A stretch of DNA of 64,000 nt. Source: Bacteroidota bacterium. GTDB taxonomy: Bacteria > Bacteroidota > Bacteroidia > 2-12-FULL-35-15. A program made the translations under genes and the position numbers. The DNA is taken from positions 124,001 through 188,000 of the forward strand of contig CANFRC010000002.1 of assembly GCA_947449315.1 (NCBI GenBank). The letters are read 5' to 3'. The notes beneath the pieces are model-generated. The model did no database searches, had not been told where the DNA came from, and worked only from the letters and a program-made list of their open reading frames with translations. Positions 45,201-53,209 of this stretch are shown piece by piece; the stretch's first letter is position 1; every line of letters begins with the position of its first letter.

Positions 45201-45358
45201 AATTGACATACTCTACCGATCCCGTTTACTTGTCCGCTTGCGTTTGTTGGAAATAGATCAGGTCCTGTTAACTGCCAGGATGTTCCTGGTTGAGCGTAAG
45301 TAATAGATGTAGAAATAAATAATAGCGTAGAAAGAATAATTAATTTTATGAATCTCAT
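42290..45358 (-). CDS. Large Asp-box (VPS10/sortilin-like) protein with PKD and T9SS domains
   Basis: 1022 residues with signal peptide (LIILSTLLFISTSITYAQ). About residues 25-660 form a many-bladed propeller with at least eight Asp boxes (STDAGATWTQS, STDAGGTWNIV, STDFGNTWNQI, STDGGVTWNEL, SIDGGDNWIPR, SINKGATWTNI), like the VPS10/sortilin ectodomain. A PKD domain (~670-755; FTDRSVGSPTSWSWSFPGG) and a MAM-like jelly-roll (~760-930) follow, then a T9SS domain (FNAFPNPNNGMFTIDF ... SKGIYFLNVRNS). It should be a large surface-displayed binding protein; no catalytic motif is seen. The next gene upstream (48 bp) is probably co-transcribed. The pair is inserted between paaE and paaA. Confidence 0.88.
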   Translation of the reverse strand: MRFIKLIILSTLLFISTSITYAQPGTSWQLTGPDLFPTNASGQVNGIGRVCQLKFDPVDPLKMYAVSASGGLWISSDSAHTWIKTGTDNLPATPCASLCIDYTNTNILYLGTGDPNYYGGSFGIWKSTDAGATWTQSTTGLGNLLPIEILMDPADHNVLVTATNNGIYKSTDAGGTWNIVKTGGDFEDMQFQPGSSTILYATNSSEFWRSTDFGNTWNQITSGVVIPGGGSGNGMRIAVSNADPNIVYLGMVASNGTILKSLDGGFNFSTVYSSSTKSIVGYDSTDIGGGQGNYNFSMTADPLNANTVYLVSHVVWRSTDGGVTWNELTDWYAQLHTDMHGIRFHPTFTNKLFNVNDGGVWLSIDGGDNWIPRSDGIGATEVYHASQSPIKRDMVSIGTQDNGELYFEAAEWKTNRGGDWGTSSAFDYLTNNVVYYGQNGNRRPVNGGDTYFGLPDSSFYVIEFPKKINTLAFAGKKDVWRTSNLNASTPVWSQLSTINQNIKSINSSPADSNLLYFVAGNNKIYRSDNALAITPTFNVYTTPASTSLYADIAGIKSDPNIVYMSCGSKIYRSINKGATWTNITSNLPTGINIIKIYHDIYSTNEAMYVGTAKGVYYKDLSSTLWTNISYNLPTVADIQDFMIYNPGTSASVLRVAYYGRGVWGLPINTSLPPAPDFTANVTTICPGQTINFTDRSVGSPTSWSWSFPGGIPSSSTLQNPVVTYPVSGLYNVTLSVTNINGSSSTTQTAYIIVSTTQSLPFAEGFTSAVTPPNWSNYDALLNGIVWQQSTVAGGFGTSSESAYFDNYNYDVSGQYDELRTPQYDFSFCTHPLLIFDRAYARWSGGYFDSLAVLASTDCGLTFNLLYIKGFSDLATAPDNSGSMFIPTSTEWKKDTVDLISYAGQTNIMIAFQNRGHYGQAIYVDNINISSPLGISENNSIINFNAFPNPNNGMFTIDFTTDAIDNYSLEMYNSLGEIVYVEKLNQFKGKYSQQVNISELSKGIYFLNVRNSKKISSRKICIE

Positions 45359-45405
45359 TTTTTTGGGAATTGAATTTGGAAGATTTTAAATTTCTTTTTT
45401 CTGAA

Positions 45406-45834
45406 TTATTGTTGCTTTTGTTGTTGCCACAATTTCAATTTTTCATCGGCAGTTAATATGCTGCCATCTTCCTGTACATAAGGTTTTACCTGCATTTTCC
45501 AATGCTCGAATTTTTTAACTTCTAATGCGTATTTACGTCTCTCTGCTTCTTCACGTTGCTCGCGTGTTTTAAACAATCGATGTTTGATGGCACCCGTTTT
45601 TTTTTGCCCTATGATATCATCTTCCTGTTCCGGTTTTTTACGGTCTTTCCAAAATTCATCATACGCTTTGACAGCTTCAAAGTAATTCACATTCGGATCC
45701 TTTATCATATCAATCCAATAGGGATGTTTGGAATAGTTAGGTGTTTTGCTTTTTGTTTGAGCAAAAGCATGAATACTAAAAAATAGTATCATTGAGAATG
45801 CAATTAAAACTTTTCCCTGGAATTTCATTTTCAT
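45406..45834 (-). CDS. Small secreted hypothetical protein linked to VPS10-like T9SS protein
   Basis: 142 residues with signal peptide (KVLIAFSMILFFSIHAFAQ). The mature protein is highly charged and helical: KHPYWIDMIKDPNVNYFEAVKAYDEFW then TREQREEAERRKYALEVKKFEHWK, ending with a Gln/Lys-rich tail (LWQQQKQQ). Many Asp-box T9SS proteins in the phylum appear to have such a neighbour, from memory, so a paired function is possible but unproven. It is the first gene of a two-gene transcript with 42290-45358. No T9SS domain, so it should stay in the periplasm. Confidence 0.7.
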   Translation of the reverse strand: MKMKFQGKVLIAFSMILFFSIHAFAQTKSKTPNYSKHPYWIDMIKDPNVNYFEAVKAYDEFWKDRKKPEQEDDIIGQKKTGAIKHRLFKTREQREEAERRKYALEVKKFEHWKMQVKPYVQEDGSILTADEKLKLWQQQKQQ

Positions 45835-46018
45835 AATTAATTATTTAATTAGACAAATGTAAATGTTAGGTGGTCTTTTTCAAAGCATAACATATAGGAA
45901 TTATTAGGTTTCGTTTCGAGGCTTTGTTGGAAATCATCAAATGATTGTCTTTTTTTATCTCATTTTCTCAACAAATACCCACTAAAACTGTTGTATTCAT
46001 TGAAATTTTGTACACGAT

Positions 46019-46049
46019 TTTGTAAAAACTGATTTAATCCGTATTTTTA
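46019..46049 (+). promoter_or_regulatory. Promoter of the paaA operon
   Basis: TTTG at 46019-46022 and TATTTTTA at 46042-46049, with a 19-base spacer, match the phylum consensus with one change (last G to A). The start would be near 46056, 16 bases before paaA. No obvious operator palindrome is seen in 45835-46071. Confidence 0.6.
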
Positions 46050-46071
46050 TAGCATATAAAGAACAATCATA

Positions 46072-47013
46072 ATGGAAGACGCGAAACAATTAGAAGCCTT
46101 TGAAGCAAAAATTGCGGCAGGCCAAAAAATAGAACCCAAAGATTGGATGCCCGAAGCATACCGCAAACAATTGGTGCGTATGATGAGTCAGCATGCTCAT
46201 TCCGAAATTGTTGGAATGTTGCCGGAAGGAAACTGGATCACCCGTGCTCCAAGTTTAAGAAGAAAAGCAATCTTGCTGGCTAAGGTCCAAGATGAAGCAG
46301 GACATGGCTTATACTTATACAGTGCAGTTGAAACGTTAGGTGTGGATCGTACCGAATTATTAAAACAATTACATAACGGAACAGCAAAATATTCAAGCAT
46401 CTTTAATTATCCAACCTTGAGCTGGGCCGATATCGGAGCAATTGGTTGGTTAGTGGATGGTGCAGCCATTATGAATCAAACAGCATTGGCGCGTGGTTCT
46501 TATGGGCCTTATTCCCGTGCCATGGTTCGCATCTGTAAAGAAGAAAGTTTTCACAACCGTCAAGGATATGAGATCATGATGACATTGGCGCAAGGCACAC
46601 CTGAGCAAAAAGCATTGGCACAAGATGCATTGAATCGCTGGTGGTGGCCGGCAGTAATGATGTTAGGTCCAAGTGATGATCAATCTCCAAATACCGATCA
46701 GTTGATGCGCTGGAAAGTGAAAATGGAAAGTAATGATGCCATTCGTGAACGTTTTATTGACAGAACGGTTCCTCAGGCAGAATTTATTGGTTTATCTGTT
46801 CCAGATAAGGATATGAAATTCAATAAAGAAACAGGTCATTATACGCACGGTCCAATTAATTGGGATGAATTTTTTCAAGTGATAAAAGGGAATGGCCCTT
46901 GTAATGCAAATCGATTGAAAGCGCGAGCGGACGCTGATAAGAATGGTGCATGGGTGCGCGAAGCCGCAATGGCTTATGCTGCCAAGCAAATGAAAGAGAA
47001 AGAAGTAGCATAG
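46072..47013 (+). CDS. paaA: Phenylacetyl-CoA epoxidase catalytic subunit PaaA
   Basis: 313 residues. The di-iron subunit that epoxidises the ring of phenylacetyl-CoA using O2. Ferritin-like ligands are visible in two ExxH motifs: [13 protein letters not shown] and [13 protein letters not shown], with supporting Glu residues in the paired helices. Length and sequence ([40 protein letters not shown]) match the family closely. It is the first gene of the paa operon and is preceded by a near-consensus promoter. It acts with PaaB, PaaC, PaaD and PaaE in the cytoplasm. Confidence 0.96.
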   Translation: MEDAKQLEAFEAKIAAGQKIEPKDWMPEAYRKQLVRMMSQHAHSEIVGMLPEGNWITRAPSLRRKAILLAKVQDEAGHGLYLYSAVETLGVDRTELLKQLHNGTAKYSSIFNYPTLSWADIGAIGWLVDGAAIMNQTALARGSYGPYSRAMVRICKEESFHNRQGYEIMMTLAQGTPEQKALAQDALNRWWWPAVMMLGPSDDQSPNTDQLMRWKVKMESNDAIRERFIDRTVPQAEFIGLSVPDKDMKFNKETGHYTHGPINWDEFFQVIKGNGPCNANRLKARADADKNGAWVREAAMAYAAKQMKEKEVA

Positions 47014-47071
47014 AAAGTGTAGGGACTTTGCATCACATAGCAAGATAATAGTAAATATAAAAAATAAAATC

Positions 47072-47362
47072 ATGAGTCAAGATTCACAATGGCCAGTATG
47101 GGAAGTGTTTTTACAAGCAAATCCGGGAATATCACATAAACATGTAGGCAATGTGCATGCTGCCGATGCAGAAATGGCAATACAAAACGCACGTGATGTG
47201 TATACACGAAGAAGCGAAGGAATCAGTATATGGGTAGTTCCTGCAAATGCAATTGCTGCATCTAGCCCGGAAGACCAGGGAGCATTCTTTGAACCTTCAA
47301 ATGATAAGCCCTACCGTCATCCTACATTTTATAAAATTCCTGACGGAGTTAAGTATTTATAA
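47072..47362 (+). CDS. paaB: Phenylacetyl-CoA epoxidase subunit PaaB
   Basis: 96 residues, the normal length. It starts SQDSQWPVWEVFLQANPGISHKHVGNVHAADAEMAIQNARDVYTRRSEG, which is the family's recognised pattern. PaaB is a structural subunit bridging PaaAC heterodimers in the epoxidase. It lies 58 bp after paaA and 65 bp before paaC in the same direction. Confidence 0.95.
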   Translation: MSQDSQWPVWEVFLQANPGISHKHVGNVHAADAEMAIQNARDVYTRRSEGISIWVVPANAIAASSPEDQGAFFEPSNDKPYRHPTFYKIPDGVKYL

Positions 47363-47427
47363 ATTTCAGATTGTAAAATGGAAACACTAAAATTTTCCAT
47401 TTTTCCAATTTTTTAATATTTTTTTTA

Positions 47428-48186
47428 ATGAATATACAAGAAGCAAAATTTGAATACTTACTTCGACTTGGAGATAGCAGTTTAATCATCGGCCATCGTT
47501 TATCAGAATGGTGCGGACATGGACCTATCTTGGAAGAAGATATCGCATTGATAAATATCGCATTGGATTTTGTAGGTAATGCAACATCTATTTTGGCCTA
47601 TGCTGGACAAACAGAGGGAAATGGGCGTGATGAAGATGCATTGGCCTATTTACGAAGTGAACGTGAATTCAGAAATTTATTGATCACAGAACAACCGAAT
47701 GGTGATTATGCAAATACGATTGCTCGTCAGTTTTTATTTGATACCTATATGTTTTTTCTTTACGAAGAATTGAAAAATAGTAAAGACGAAACCTTAGCTG
47801 CTATAGCAGTAAAATCCCATAAAGAGATTACCTATCATCTGCGACATACCACAGAATGGATGTATCGCTTGGGCGATGGCACTGCAGAAAGTCATGAGCG
47901 CTTGCAAAACGGATTAAATGATCTGTGGATGTTTACTCCTGAAATGTTTGATATGGATGAGGTGGATGCACTTTTAATTAAGGAAGGAATAGTTCCTGAT
48001 TTAAATAAAGTAAAAGCTTCTTGGGAAAAACGTGTGAAAGAAGTGATTGCTGAGGCAACATTGAAATTACCTGAAACTACCTTCAAACAAAAGGGAAGTC
48101 GCGAAGGAAAACATAGCGAGCACTTAGGATTCTTGTTAGCTGAAATGCAATATGTTCATCGTTCTTTTCCCGATTCTAATTGGTAA
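47428..48186 (+). CDS. paaC: Phenylacetyl-CoA epoxidase structural subunit PaaC
   Basis: 252 residues, ferritin-like helical protein that pairs with PaaA. Recognised by LLRLGDSSLIIGHRLSEWCGHGPILEEDIALINIALDFVG, YEELKNSKDETLAAIAVKSHKEITYHLRHTTEWMYRLGDGT and the C-terminal EHLGFLLAEMQYVHRSFP. In known PaaC the metal ligands are degenerate and the subunit is structural; the same is assumed here. It is followed after 89 bp by paaD, with an imperfect short inverted repeat (around 48253-48273) in the gap. Confidence 0.95.
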   Translation: MNIQEAKFEYLLRLGDSSLIIGHRLSEWCGHGPILEEDIALINIALDFVGNATSILAYAGQTEGNGRDEDALAYLRSEREFRNLLITEQPNGDYANTIARQFLFDTYMFFLYEELKNSKDETLAAIAVKSHKEITYHLRHTTEWMYRLGDGTAESHERLQNGLNDLWMFTPEMFDMDEVDALLIKEGIVPDLNKVKASWEKRVKEVIAEATLKLPETTFKQKGSREGKHSEHLGFLLAEMQYVHRSFPDSNW

Positions 48187-48275
48187 TAGCAGCATTGCTA
48201 ATCATTCACGTTTCGAAACAGTCTTAGTCTAAAAGGAAATTATTGATATAAAATGCCCTTTTCAATAAGGGACAG

Positions 48276-48779
48276 ATGGATTTCATAATGACAACGTATT
48301 CCAAAGATCAAATTTTTAATCTCCTATCAGAAATTCCTGATCCAGAAATCCCTGTGATTAACATTATTGATTTGGGTATTTTGCGTGATGTGAAATTTGA
48401 AAACAATCTGTGCACTGTCGTGATTACCCCAACTTATACAGGTTGCCCCGCAATGAAAGTGATAGAGGATGATATTCGTTGCAAACTAAAAGAAATCGGA
48501 ATTGAGAATATAAAAGTAGAATTAGTGTTTTCTCCTGCCTGGACAACGGATTGGATAAGTGAAGAGGCGAAAGAAAAATTAAGAGCGTATGGTATTGCAC
48601 CACCGGATCATTCAACAGTAGATAAGAAAGTATTATTAGGTAAAGCGCGCGAATTAAAATGTCCTCTTTGTGGCTCTATACATACCGAAATGATCTCGCA
48701 ATTCGGGTCAACGGCTTGTAAGGCACTTTATCGTTGTCTCGATTGCAAAGAGCCTTTCGATTATTTTAAGTGCTTGTAA
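48276..48779 (+). CDS. paaD: Phenylacetyl-CoA epoxidase maturation protein PaaD
   Basis: 167 residues. The N-terminal ~100 residues are a MIP18/DUF59 domain (LLSEIPDPEIPVINIIDLGILRDV, TYTGCPAMKVIEDDI), which takes part in metal-centre assembly. The C-terminal ~40 residues are a zinc-binding segment (CPLCGS ... CKALYRCLDCKEPF). PaaD is needed for an active epoxidase but is not a core subunit. The start could instead be ATG 48288 (MTTYSKDQ), which aligns better with the family's usual N-terminus. Confidence 0.93.
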   Translation: MDFIMTTYSKDQIFNLLSEIPDPEIPVINIIDLGILRDVKFENNLCTVVITPTYTGCPAMKVIEDDIRCKLKEIGIENIKVELVFSPAWTTDWISEEAKEKLRAYGIAPPDHSTVDKKVLLGKARELKCPLCGSIHTEMISQFGSTACKALYRCLDCKEPFDYFKCL

Positions 48780-48790
48780 TTTTTTAACAT

Positions 48791-48820
48791 TTTAAATTTC
48801 TTCTCAAAACACTATATTTG
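48791..48820 (+). promoter_or_regulatory. Possible internal promoter before paaG
   Basis: TATATTTG at 48813-48820 fully matches the -7 element. A TTTA at 48791-48794, 18 bases upstream, is a weak -33. It would allow separate transcription of paaG onward. Confidence 0.35.
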
Positions 48821-48839
48821 ATTATTCAAATCTACTATT

Positions 48840-49616
48840 ATGAAATTTATTCAATCAGAAAATGAAGGCAGTGTATTGAAAATTACATTGAACCGTCCCG
48901 ATAAATTCAACAGTTTTAACCGCGAAATGGCTTTGGAATTGCAATTAGCGTTGGATAAAGGTGCTGTTGACAAAACAATCCGCGCTATTTATATTACAGG
49001 TGAAGGGAAGGCATTTTGTGCAGGACAAGATCTGTCGGAAGCGATGGATGCAAATGGTCCTGGCATAGAAAGAATTGTGCGGGAGCATTACAATCCCATT
49101 ATTTTAAAGATCAGAAATATGGATAAGCCAGTTGTTTGTGGAGTGAATGGAGTTGCTGCCGGAGCAGGAGCAAACATTGCATTGGCTTGCGATATAGTTA
49201 TCGCATCTACATCAGCATTATTCATTCAGGCATTCAGCAAAATAGGATTAATTCCCGACAGCGGAGGTACATTCTTTTTACCAAGATTGATTGGTTTTGG
49301 AAAAGCATCTGCGTTGATGATGTTAGGCGATAAAGTTTCAGCAAACGATGCTGAAAAAATGGGTATGATATATAAAGTAGTAGAAGATGAAAAATTACAA
49401 ATTGAAGGATTTGAAACTGCAAAAAAACTAGCAGACATGCCGACAAAAGGAATCGGTTTTACAAAAAAATTATTGAACCAATCGATGCACAATCCATTAC
49501 TTGAGCAATTAGAGTACGAAGCCGATATGCAAGTGCATGCAGCATCTACCTATGATTACAATGAAGGTGTAAGTGCATTTTTGGAGAAAAGAAAACCAAA
49601 TTTTAAAGGGGAGTAG
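48840..49616 (+). CDS. paaG: Enoyl-CoA hydratase/isomerase PaaG
   Basis: 258-residue crotonase-fold protein. In the pathway PaaG converts ring-1,2-epoxyphenylacetyl-CoA to the oxepin-CoA form. Oxyanion-hole segments are FCAGQDLSEAMDANGP and GVNGVAAGAGANIALACD; the catalytic Asp of this subgroup is in LIPDSGGTFFLPRLIG. It starts 60 bp after paaD, after a TATATTTG element. Only one crotonase is in this cluster; a second (PaaF, 2,3-dehydroadipyl-CoA hydratase) is not seen in the window. Confidence 0.92.
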   Translation: MKFIQSENEGSVLKITLNRPDKFNSFNREMALELQLALDKGAVDKTIRAIYITGEGKAFCAGQDLSEAMDANGPGIERIVREHYNPIILKIRNMDKPVVCGVNGVAAGAGANIALACDIVIASTSALFIQAFSKIGLIPDSGGTFFLPRLIGFGKASALMMLGDKVSANDAEKMGMIYKVVEDEKLQIEGFETAKKLADMPTKGIGFTKKLLNQSMHNPLLEQLEYEADMQVHAASTYDYNEGVSAFLEKRKPNFKGE

Positions 49617-49621
49617 ATTTT

Positions 49622-50779
49622 ATGAAACAAATCGGAATAATAGGTTCAGGCGCTATGGGTGCAGGAATTGCTCAAGTAGCAGCAACTGCTGGTCATCATG
49701 TAATAGTGTATGACAATAATCAAACCGCATTAGATCAAGCAAAAACAAATCTAGATGCTACTCTGAAAAAATTAGTTGAGAAACAAAAATTGACAGATGA
49801 AAAAGCGAAATCTATTTTATCAAATACTCAATTTGCAAACGATTTAAATCAATTTAAAAATTGCGGGTTGATCATTGAAGCCATTATTGAAAATATTGAT
49901 GTGAAGCAAAAATTGTTTTCCGACCTAGAAGCAATTGTTTCTGCTACTTGTATTTTGGCGAGTAATACCTCTTCTTTATCCATCGCTTCTATTGCATCAG
50001 CATGTAAAAAAGCGGAACGCGTAATCGGAATTCATTTTTTCAATCCAGCACCCTTAATGCCATTGGTGGAAATTATCCCGGGAATTTTAACAGACGAGAA
50101 CGTTGCAAATGATGCCAGAGCATTAATTGATAGCTGGGGGAAAGTGACTGTGCTTACAAAAGATACTCCAGGATTTATTGTCAATCGTGTGGCTCGCTCT
50201 TTTTATGGGGAAGCGATTCGTATCTATGAAGAAGGAATGGCCGATTTTTCAACCATCGACTGGGCAATGAAAACATATGGTGGATTTAAAATGGGCCCTT
50301 TCGAATTAATGGATTTCATTGGTAACGATATCAATTACAAAGTTACAGAAAGTGTATGGACACAGTTTTTCTTTGAACCTCGTTTCAAACCTTCATTGAC
50401 ACAAAAACGTTTATATGAAGCAAAATTATTTGGAAGAAAATCTGGAAGAGGCTATTATAATTATGCGGAAGGCACAGCAATGCCTCAACCAAAGCAAGAT
50501 GAAGAATTAGGAAAATATATTTTTAATCGAGTGATTACAATGTTAATCAATGAAGCCATTGATTCTTTGTATTTGCAATTGGCAACAAAAGAAGATCTTG
50601 ATCTGGCAATGACTAAAGGGGTGAACTATCCGAAAGGGTTATTGAAATGGGCTGATGAAATAGGCTTGAAGAATGTTTATACTTCATTAGATGTGATGTA
50701 TGAATTGTACAATGAAGATCGTTATCGTCCTTCTATCCTTTTGAAAATGATGGTGCGTGATGAAAAGAAATTTTATTAG
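49622..50779 (+). CDS. paaH: 3-Hydroxyacyl-CoA dehydrogenase PaaH
   Basis: 385 residues. Oxidises 3-hydroxyadipyl-CoA to 3-oxoadipyl-CoA with NAD. The Rossmann motif GSGAMGAGIAQVAATAGH starts at residue 7, SNTSSLSI and the catalytic His-containing IGIHFFNPAPLMPLVEII follow, and two C-terminal dehydrogenase modules follow (about 185-285 and 295-385), as in the duplicated family members. It is five bases after paaG, hence the same mRNA. Shorter than the E. coli protein of the same name, by my recollection of that protein's size. Confidence 0.93.
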   Translation: MKQIGIIGSGAMGAGIAQVAATAGHHVIVYDNNQTALDQAKTNLDATLKKLVEKQKLTDEKAKSILSNTQFANDLNQFKNCGLIIEAIIENIDVKQKLFSDLEAIVSATCILASNTSSLSIASIASACKKAERVIGIHFFNPAPLMPLVEIIPGILTDENVANDARALIDSWGKVTVLTKDTPGFIVNRVARSFYGEAIRIYEEGMADFSTIDWAMKTYGGFKMGPFELMDFIGNDINYKVTESVWTQFFFEPRFKPSLTQKRLYEAKLFGRKSGRGYYNYAEGTAMPQPKQDEELGKYIFNRVITMLINEAIDSLYLQLATKEDLDLAMTKGVNYPKGLLKWADEIGLKNVYTSLDVMYELYNEDRYRPSILLKMMVRDEKKFY

Positions 50780-50946
50780 CAGTTAAAGTAATTAGTATAT
50801 TTTTATATATGCAAAAAATGAACAATACTTATTACTATTATATGAGCCCTTTGTTCGGAATTTTAATTCATCTTTATAGTTTAAGAATGTTCTAAACAAT
50901 ACTGTATATGCCCATTTCGAAGTGACATAAAACTCATTTCTTTTGG

Positions 50947-50954
50947 TAACTTTG
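50947..50954 (+). promoter_or_regulatory. -7 element upstream of paaI
   Basis: TAACTTTG is a full match to TAnnTTTG, 20 bases before the paaI start, but no TTTG lies at the right distance. The 194-base gap between paaH and paaI is the widest in the operon and could hold a second promoter. It otherwise contains only a 28-codon open frame of doubtful status at 50809-50895. Confidence 0.35.
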
Positions 50955-50973
50955 TAAGGCTAAATCAATAGGT

Positions 50974-51396
50974 ATGGAAAATAGTTTATCTGCGAAAACG
51001 ATTGTCGGTAAAATGATGGCTGAGGATAAATTCAGTCAATGGCTGGGTATAGAAACAATTCTTACGGAACAAGGTCATTGTATCTTAAAGATGAAGATTC
51101 GTGAAGAAATGGTAAATGGTTTTGGTATCGCTCATGGCGGAATCGCTTTTTCATTTGCTGATAGTGCTTTAGCCTTTGCTTCCAATGCATACGGTCGATT
51201 AAGTGTTGCGCTGGAATGTTCTATATCATTCTCGGTTGCGGTAAATGTGAACGATGAATTGACTTGCGAAGCGAGAGAATTAAGTTTGACAAATAAAACA
51301 GGGACGTATCATATTGAAATTTCAAATCAGAAAAAAGAAAAAGTAGCGTTCTTTAAAGGTACTGTTTATCGTACAAGTAAAAATTGGGAAGTTTAA
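50974..51396 (+). CDS. paaI: Hydroxyphenylacetyl-CoA thioesterase PaaI
   Basis: 140 residues, hotdog fold. The signature MVNGFGIAHGGIAFSFADSALAFASNAYG contains the HGG oxyanion motif and the catalytic Asp on the central helix. It frees CoA from dead-end phenylacetyl-CoA derivatives, protecting the CoA pool. It is nine bases before paaJ and clearly co-transcribed with it. Confidence 0.93.
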   Translation: MENSLSAKTIVGKMMAEDKFSQWLGIETILTEQGHCILKMKIREEMVNGFGIAHGGIAFSFADSALAFASNAYGRLSVALECSISFSVAVNVNDELTCEARELSLTNKTGTYHIEISNQKKEKVAFFKGTVYRTSKNWEV

Positions 51397-51405
51397 AATA
51401 ATATT

Positions 51406-52614
51406 ATGAAAAACGCATACATAATTGATGGGGTTCGTACTCCAATCGGAAATTTCGGTGGAACATTATCAGCAATTCGAACAGATGACTTGGCTGCAAT
51501 TGTTTTGAAAGAATTAATAAAACGCAATCCAACTATTGACCCGAAGCAAATTGGTGATGTATTGTTAGGTTGTGCTAATCAAGCAGGTGAAGACAATCGT
51601 AACGTAGCGCGGATGGCATTGTTGTTAGCCGGTTTGCCCTATCAGGTTCCTGGTGAAACAGTGAATCGTTTGTGTGCTTCTGGATTATCTGCATCAATGG
51701 CTGCTGCCAGAAGTATTATGATCGGTGAAACTGATCTAATGATAGCTGGTGGGGTTGAAAATATGACGCGTGGACCTTTGGTAATTTCCAAAGCTTCTTC
51801 AGCTTTTGGTCGCGATCAACAAATGTTTGACTCAAGTTTTGGTTGGAGATTCATCAATCCGAAAATGAAAGAATTATATGGTGTGGATGGAATGGGGGAG
51901 ACTGCAGAAAATTTAGCTGACAGGGATAACATTTCGAGAGAAGATCAGGATAAGTTTGCTGTGTGGTCTCAACAAAAAGCAACAGCTGCTCAAAATAAAG
52001 GGCGATTTGAAAAAGAGATTGTTGTTGTTCAAATTCCACAAAAGAAAGGTGATCCGAAGATCTTTGATAAAGACGAATTCATTCGTCCTGAAACAAGTAT
52101 GGAAGGATTATCGAAATTAAAAGGCGCATTTAAAAAAGATGGTGGAACGGTTACCGCAGGAAATGCATCCGGTTTAAATGACGGAGCTGCGGCAATTTTG
52201 TTCGCATCCGATGAAGGAATAAAAAAATACGGACTTGTTCCAAAAGCAAGAATTGTTTCAAGCGGCGTTGCAGGTGTTGAGCCACGAATCATGGGTATTG
52301 GCCCTGTAGAAGCCAGTAACATGGCTTTGAAACGAGCAGGATTGACAATGAAAGATATTGATATCATTGAATTAAATGAAGCATTTGCTGCTCAATCATT
52401 GGCTTGTACAAGAGCGTTTGGTATTGCGGATAATGATTCAAGAATTAATCCAAATGGCGGAGCAATTGCATTAGGGCATCCTTTAGGGATGAGTGGTGCA
52501 AGAATTTTGAATTCTGCAGCCATTGAATTGCAGGAACAAAATAAACGTTATGCGCTTGTCACAATGTGTATTGGTGTTGGACAAGGGTATGCAGTAATTA
52601 TTGAAAAAGCATAA
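51406..52614 (+). CDS. paaJ: 3-Oxoadipyl-CoA thiolase PaaJ
   Basis: 402 residues. Cleaves 3-oxoadipyl-CoA to succinyl-CoA and acetyl-CoA, the last step of phenylacetate degradation. Cys90 in NRLCASGLSA is the nucleophile. ELNEAFAAQ, GGAIALGHPLGMSGAR and Cys388 in CIGVGQGYAVII complete the active site. The ALLLAGLPYQVPGETVNRLC and VENMTRGP segments are those of the beta-ketoadipyl thiolase group. Two bases separate it from paaY. Confidence 0.94.
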   Translation: MKNAYIIDGVRTPIGNFGGTLSAIRTDDLAAIVLKELIKRNPTIDPKQIGDVLLGCANQAGEDNRNVARMALLLAGLPYQVPGETVNRLCASGLSASMAAARSIMIGETDLMIAGGVENMTRGPLVISKASSAFGRDQQMFDSSFGWRFINPKMKELYGVDGMGETAENLADRDNISREDQDKFAVWSQQKATAAQNKGRFEKEIVVVQIPQKKGDPKIFDKDEFIRPETSMEGLSKLKGAFKKDGGTVTAGNASGLNDGAAAILFASDEGIKKYGLVPKARIVSSGVAGVEPRIMGIGPVEASNMALKRAGLTMKDIDIIELNEAFAAQSLACTRAFGIADNDSRINPNGGAIALGHPLGMSGARILNSAAIELQEQNKRYALVTMCIGVGQGYAVIIEKA

Positions 52615-52616
52615 AA

Positions 52617-53207
52617 ATGATATACGAATTCAACGGTTACAAACCAGTCATTCACGAAACTGCATTCATTCATCCGAATGCATGTGTTACAGGAAATGTG
52701 ATCATCGGAAAAAATGTATATGTTGGTCCCGGTGCTGCAATCCGAGGCGATTGGGGGCAAATCATTATTGAGGATGGATGTAATATTCAGGAAAATTGTA
52801 CGATACATATGTTTCCTGGTACAACCGTTTTGTTAAAAGAAGCAGCGCATATAGGTCACGGTGCAATTATTCACGGTGGAACAATTGGTAAAAATGTGTT
52901 GGTAGGAATGAATGCTGTTGTAATGGACAATGTAGTGATTGGTGATAATTGTATCATCGGTGCTTTGTGTTTTGTTCCCGCAGATACAATTGTTGAAAAC
53001 AGAAAAGTTGTCGTGGGTAATCCTGCAAAAGTGGTGAAAGAAGTAAGTGATGAAATGATCGAATGGAAAACACAAGGAACAAAATTATATCAACAACTGC
53101 CGGATGATTGTAGAGCAACGTTAAAAGAATGCGAACCATTAAGAGAAGTAGAAGCAAACAGACCAAAGCAACAGGATATTTATAAAACCTGGAAGCAAAC
53201 AAAATAA
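52617..53207 (+). CDS. paaY: PaaY gamma-carbonic-anhydrase-like hexapeptide protein
   Basis: 196 residues forming a left-handed beta helix of hexapeptide repeats (NACVTGNVIIGKNVYVGPGAAIRGDWGQI) with a C-terminal helix. Zinc ligands are the His of IHMFPG and the two in HIGHGAIIHGG. PaaY is reported as a thioesterase that helps recycle CoA in phenylacetate degradation. The spacing (2 bases after paaJ and 2 before the next gene) shows tight coupling in the operon. Confidence 0.9.
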   Translation: MIYEFNGYKPVIHETAFIHPNACVTGNVIIGKNVYVGPGAAIRGDWGQIIIEDGCNIQENCTIHMFPGTTVLLKEAAHIGHGAIIHGGTIGKNVLVGMNAVVMDNVVIGDNCIIGALCFVPADTIVENRKVVVGNPAKVVKEVSDEMIEWKTQGTKLYQQLPDDCRATLKECEPLREVEANRPKQQDIYKTWKQTK

Positions 53208-53209
53208 CT

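Noticed and set aside
48253-48273. Hairpin CCCTT/AAGGG between paaC and paaD
   Set aside because: The five-base stem has no T run and is too short to call a terminator or regulatory structure.
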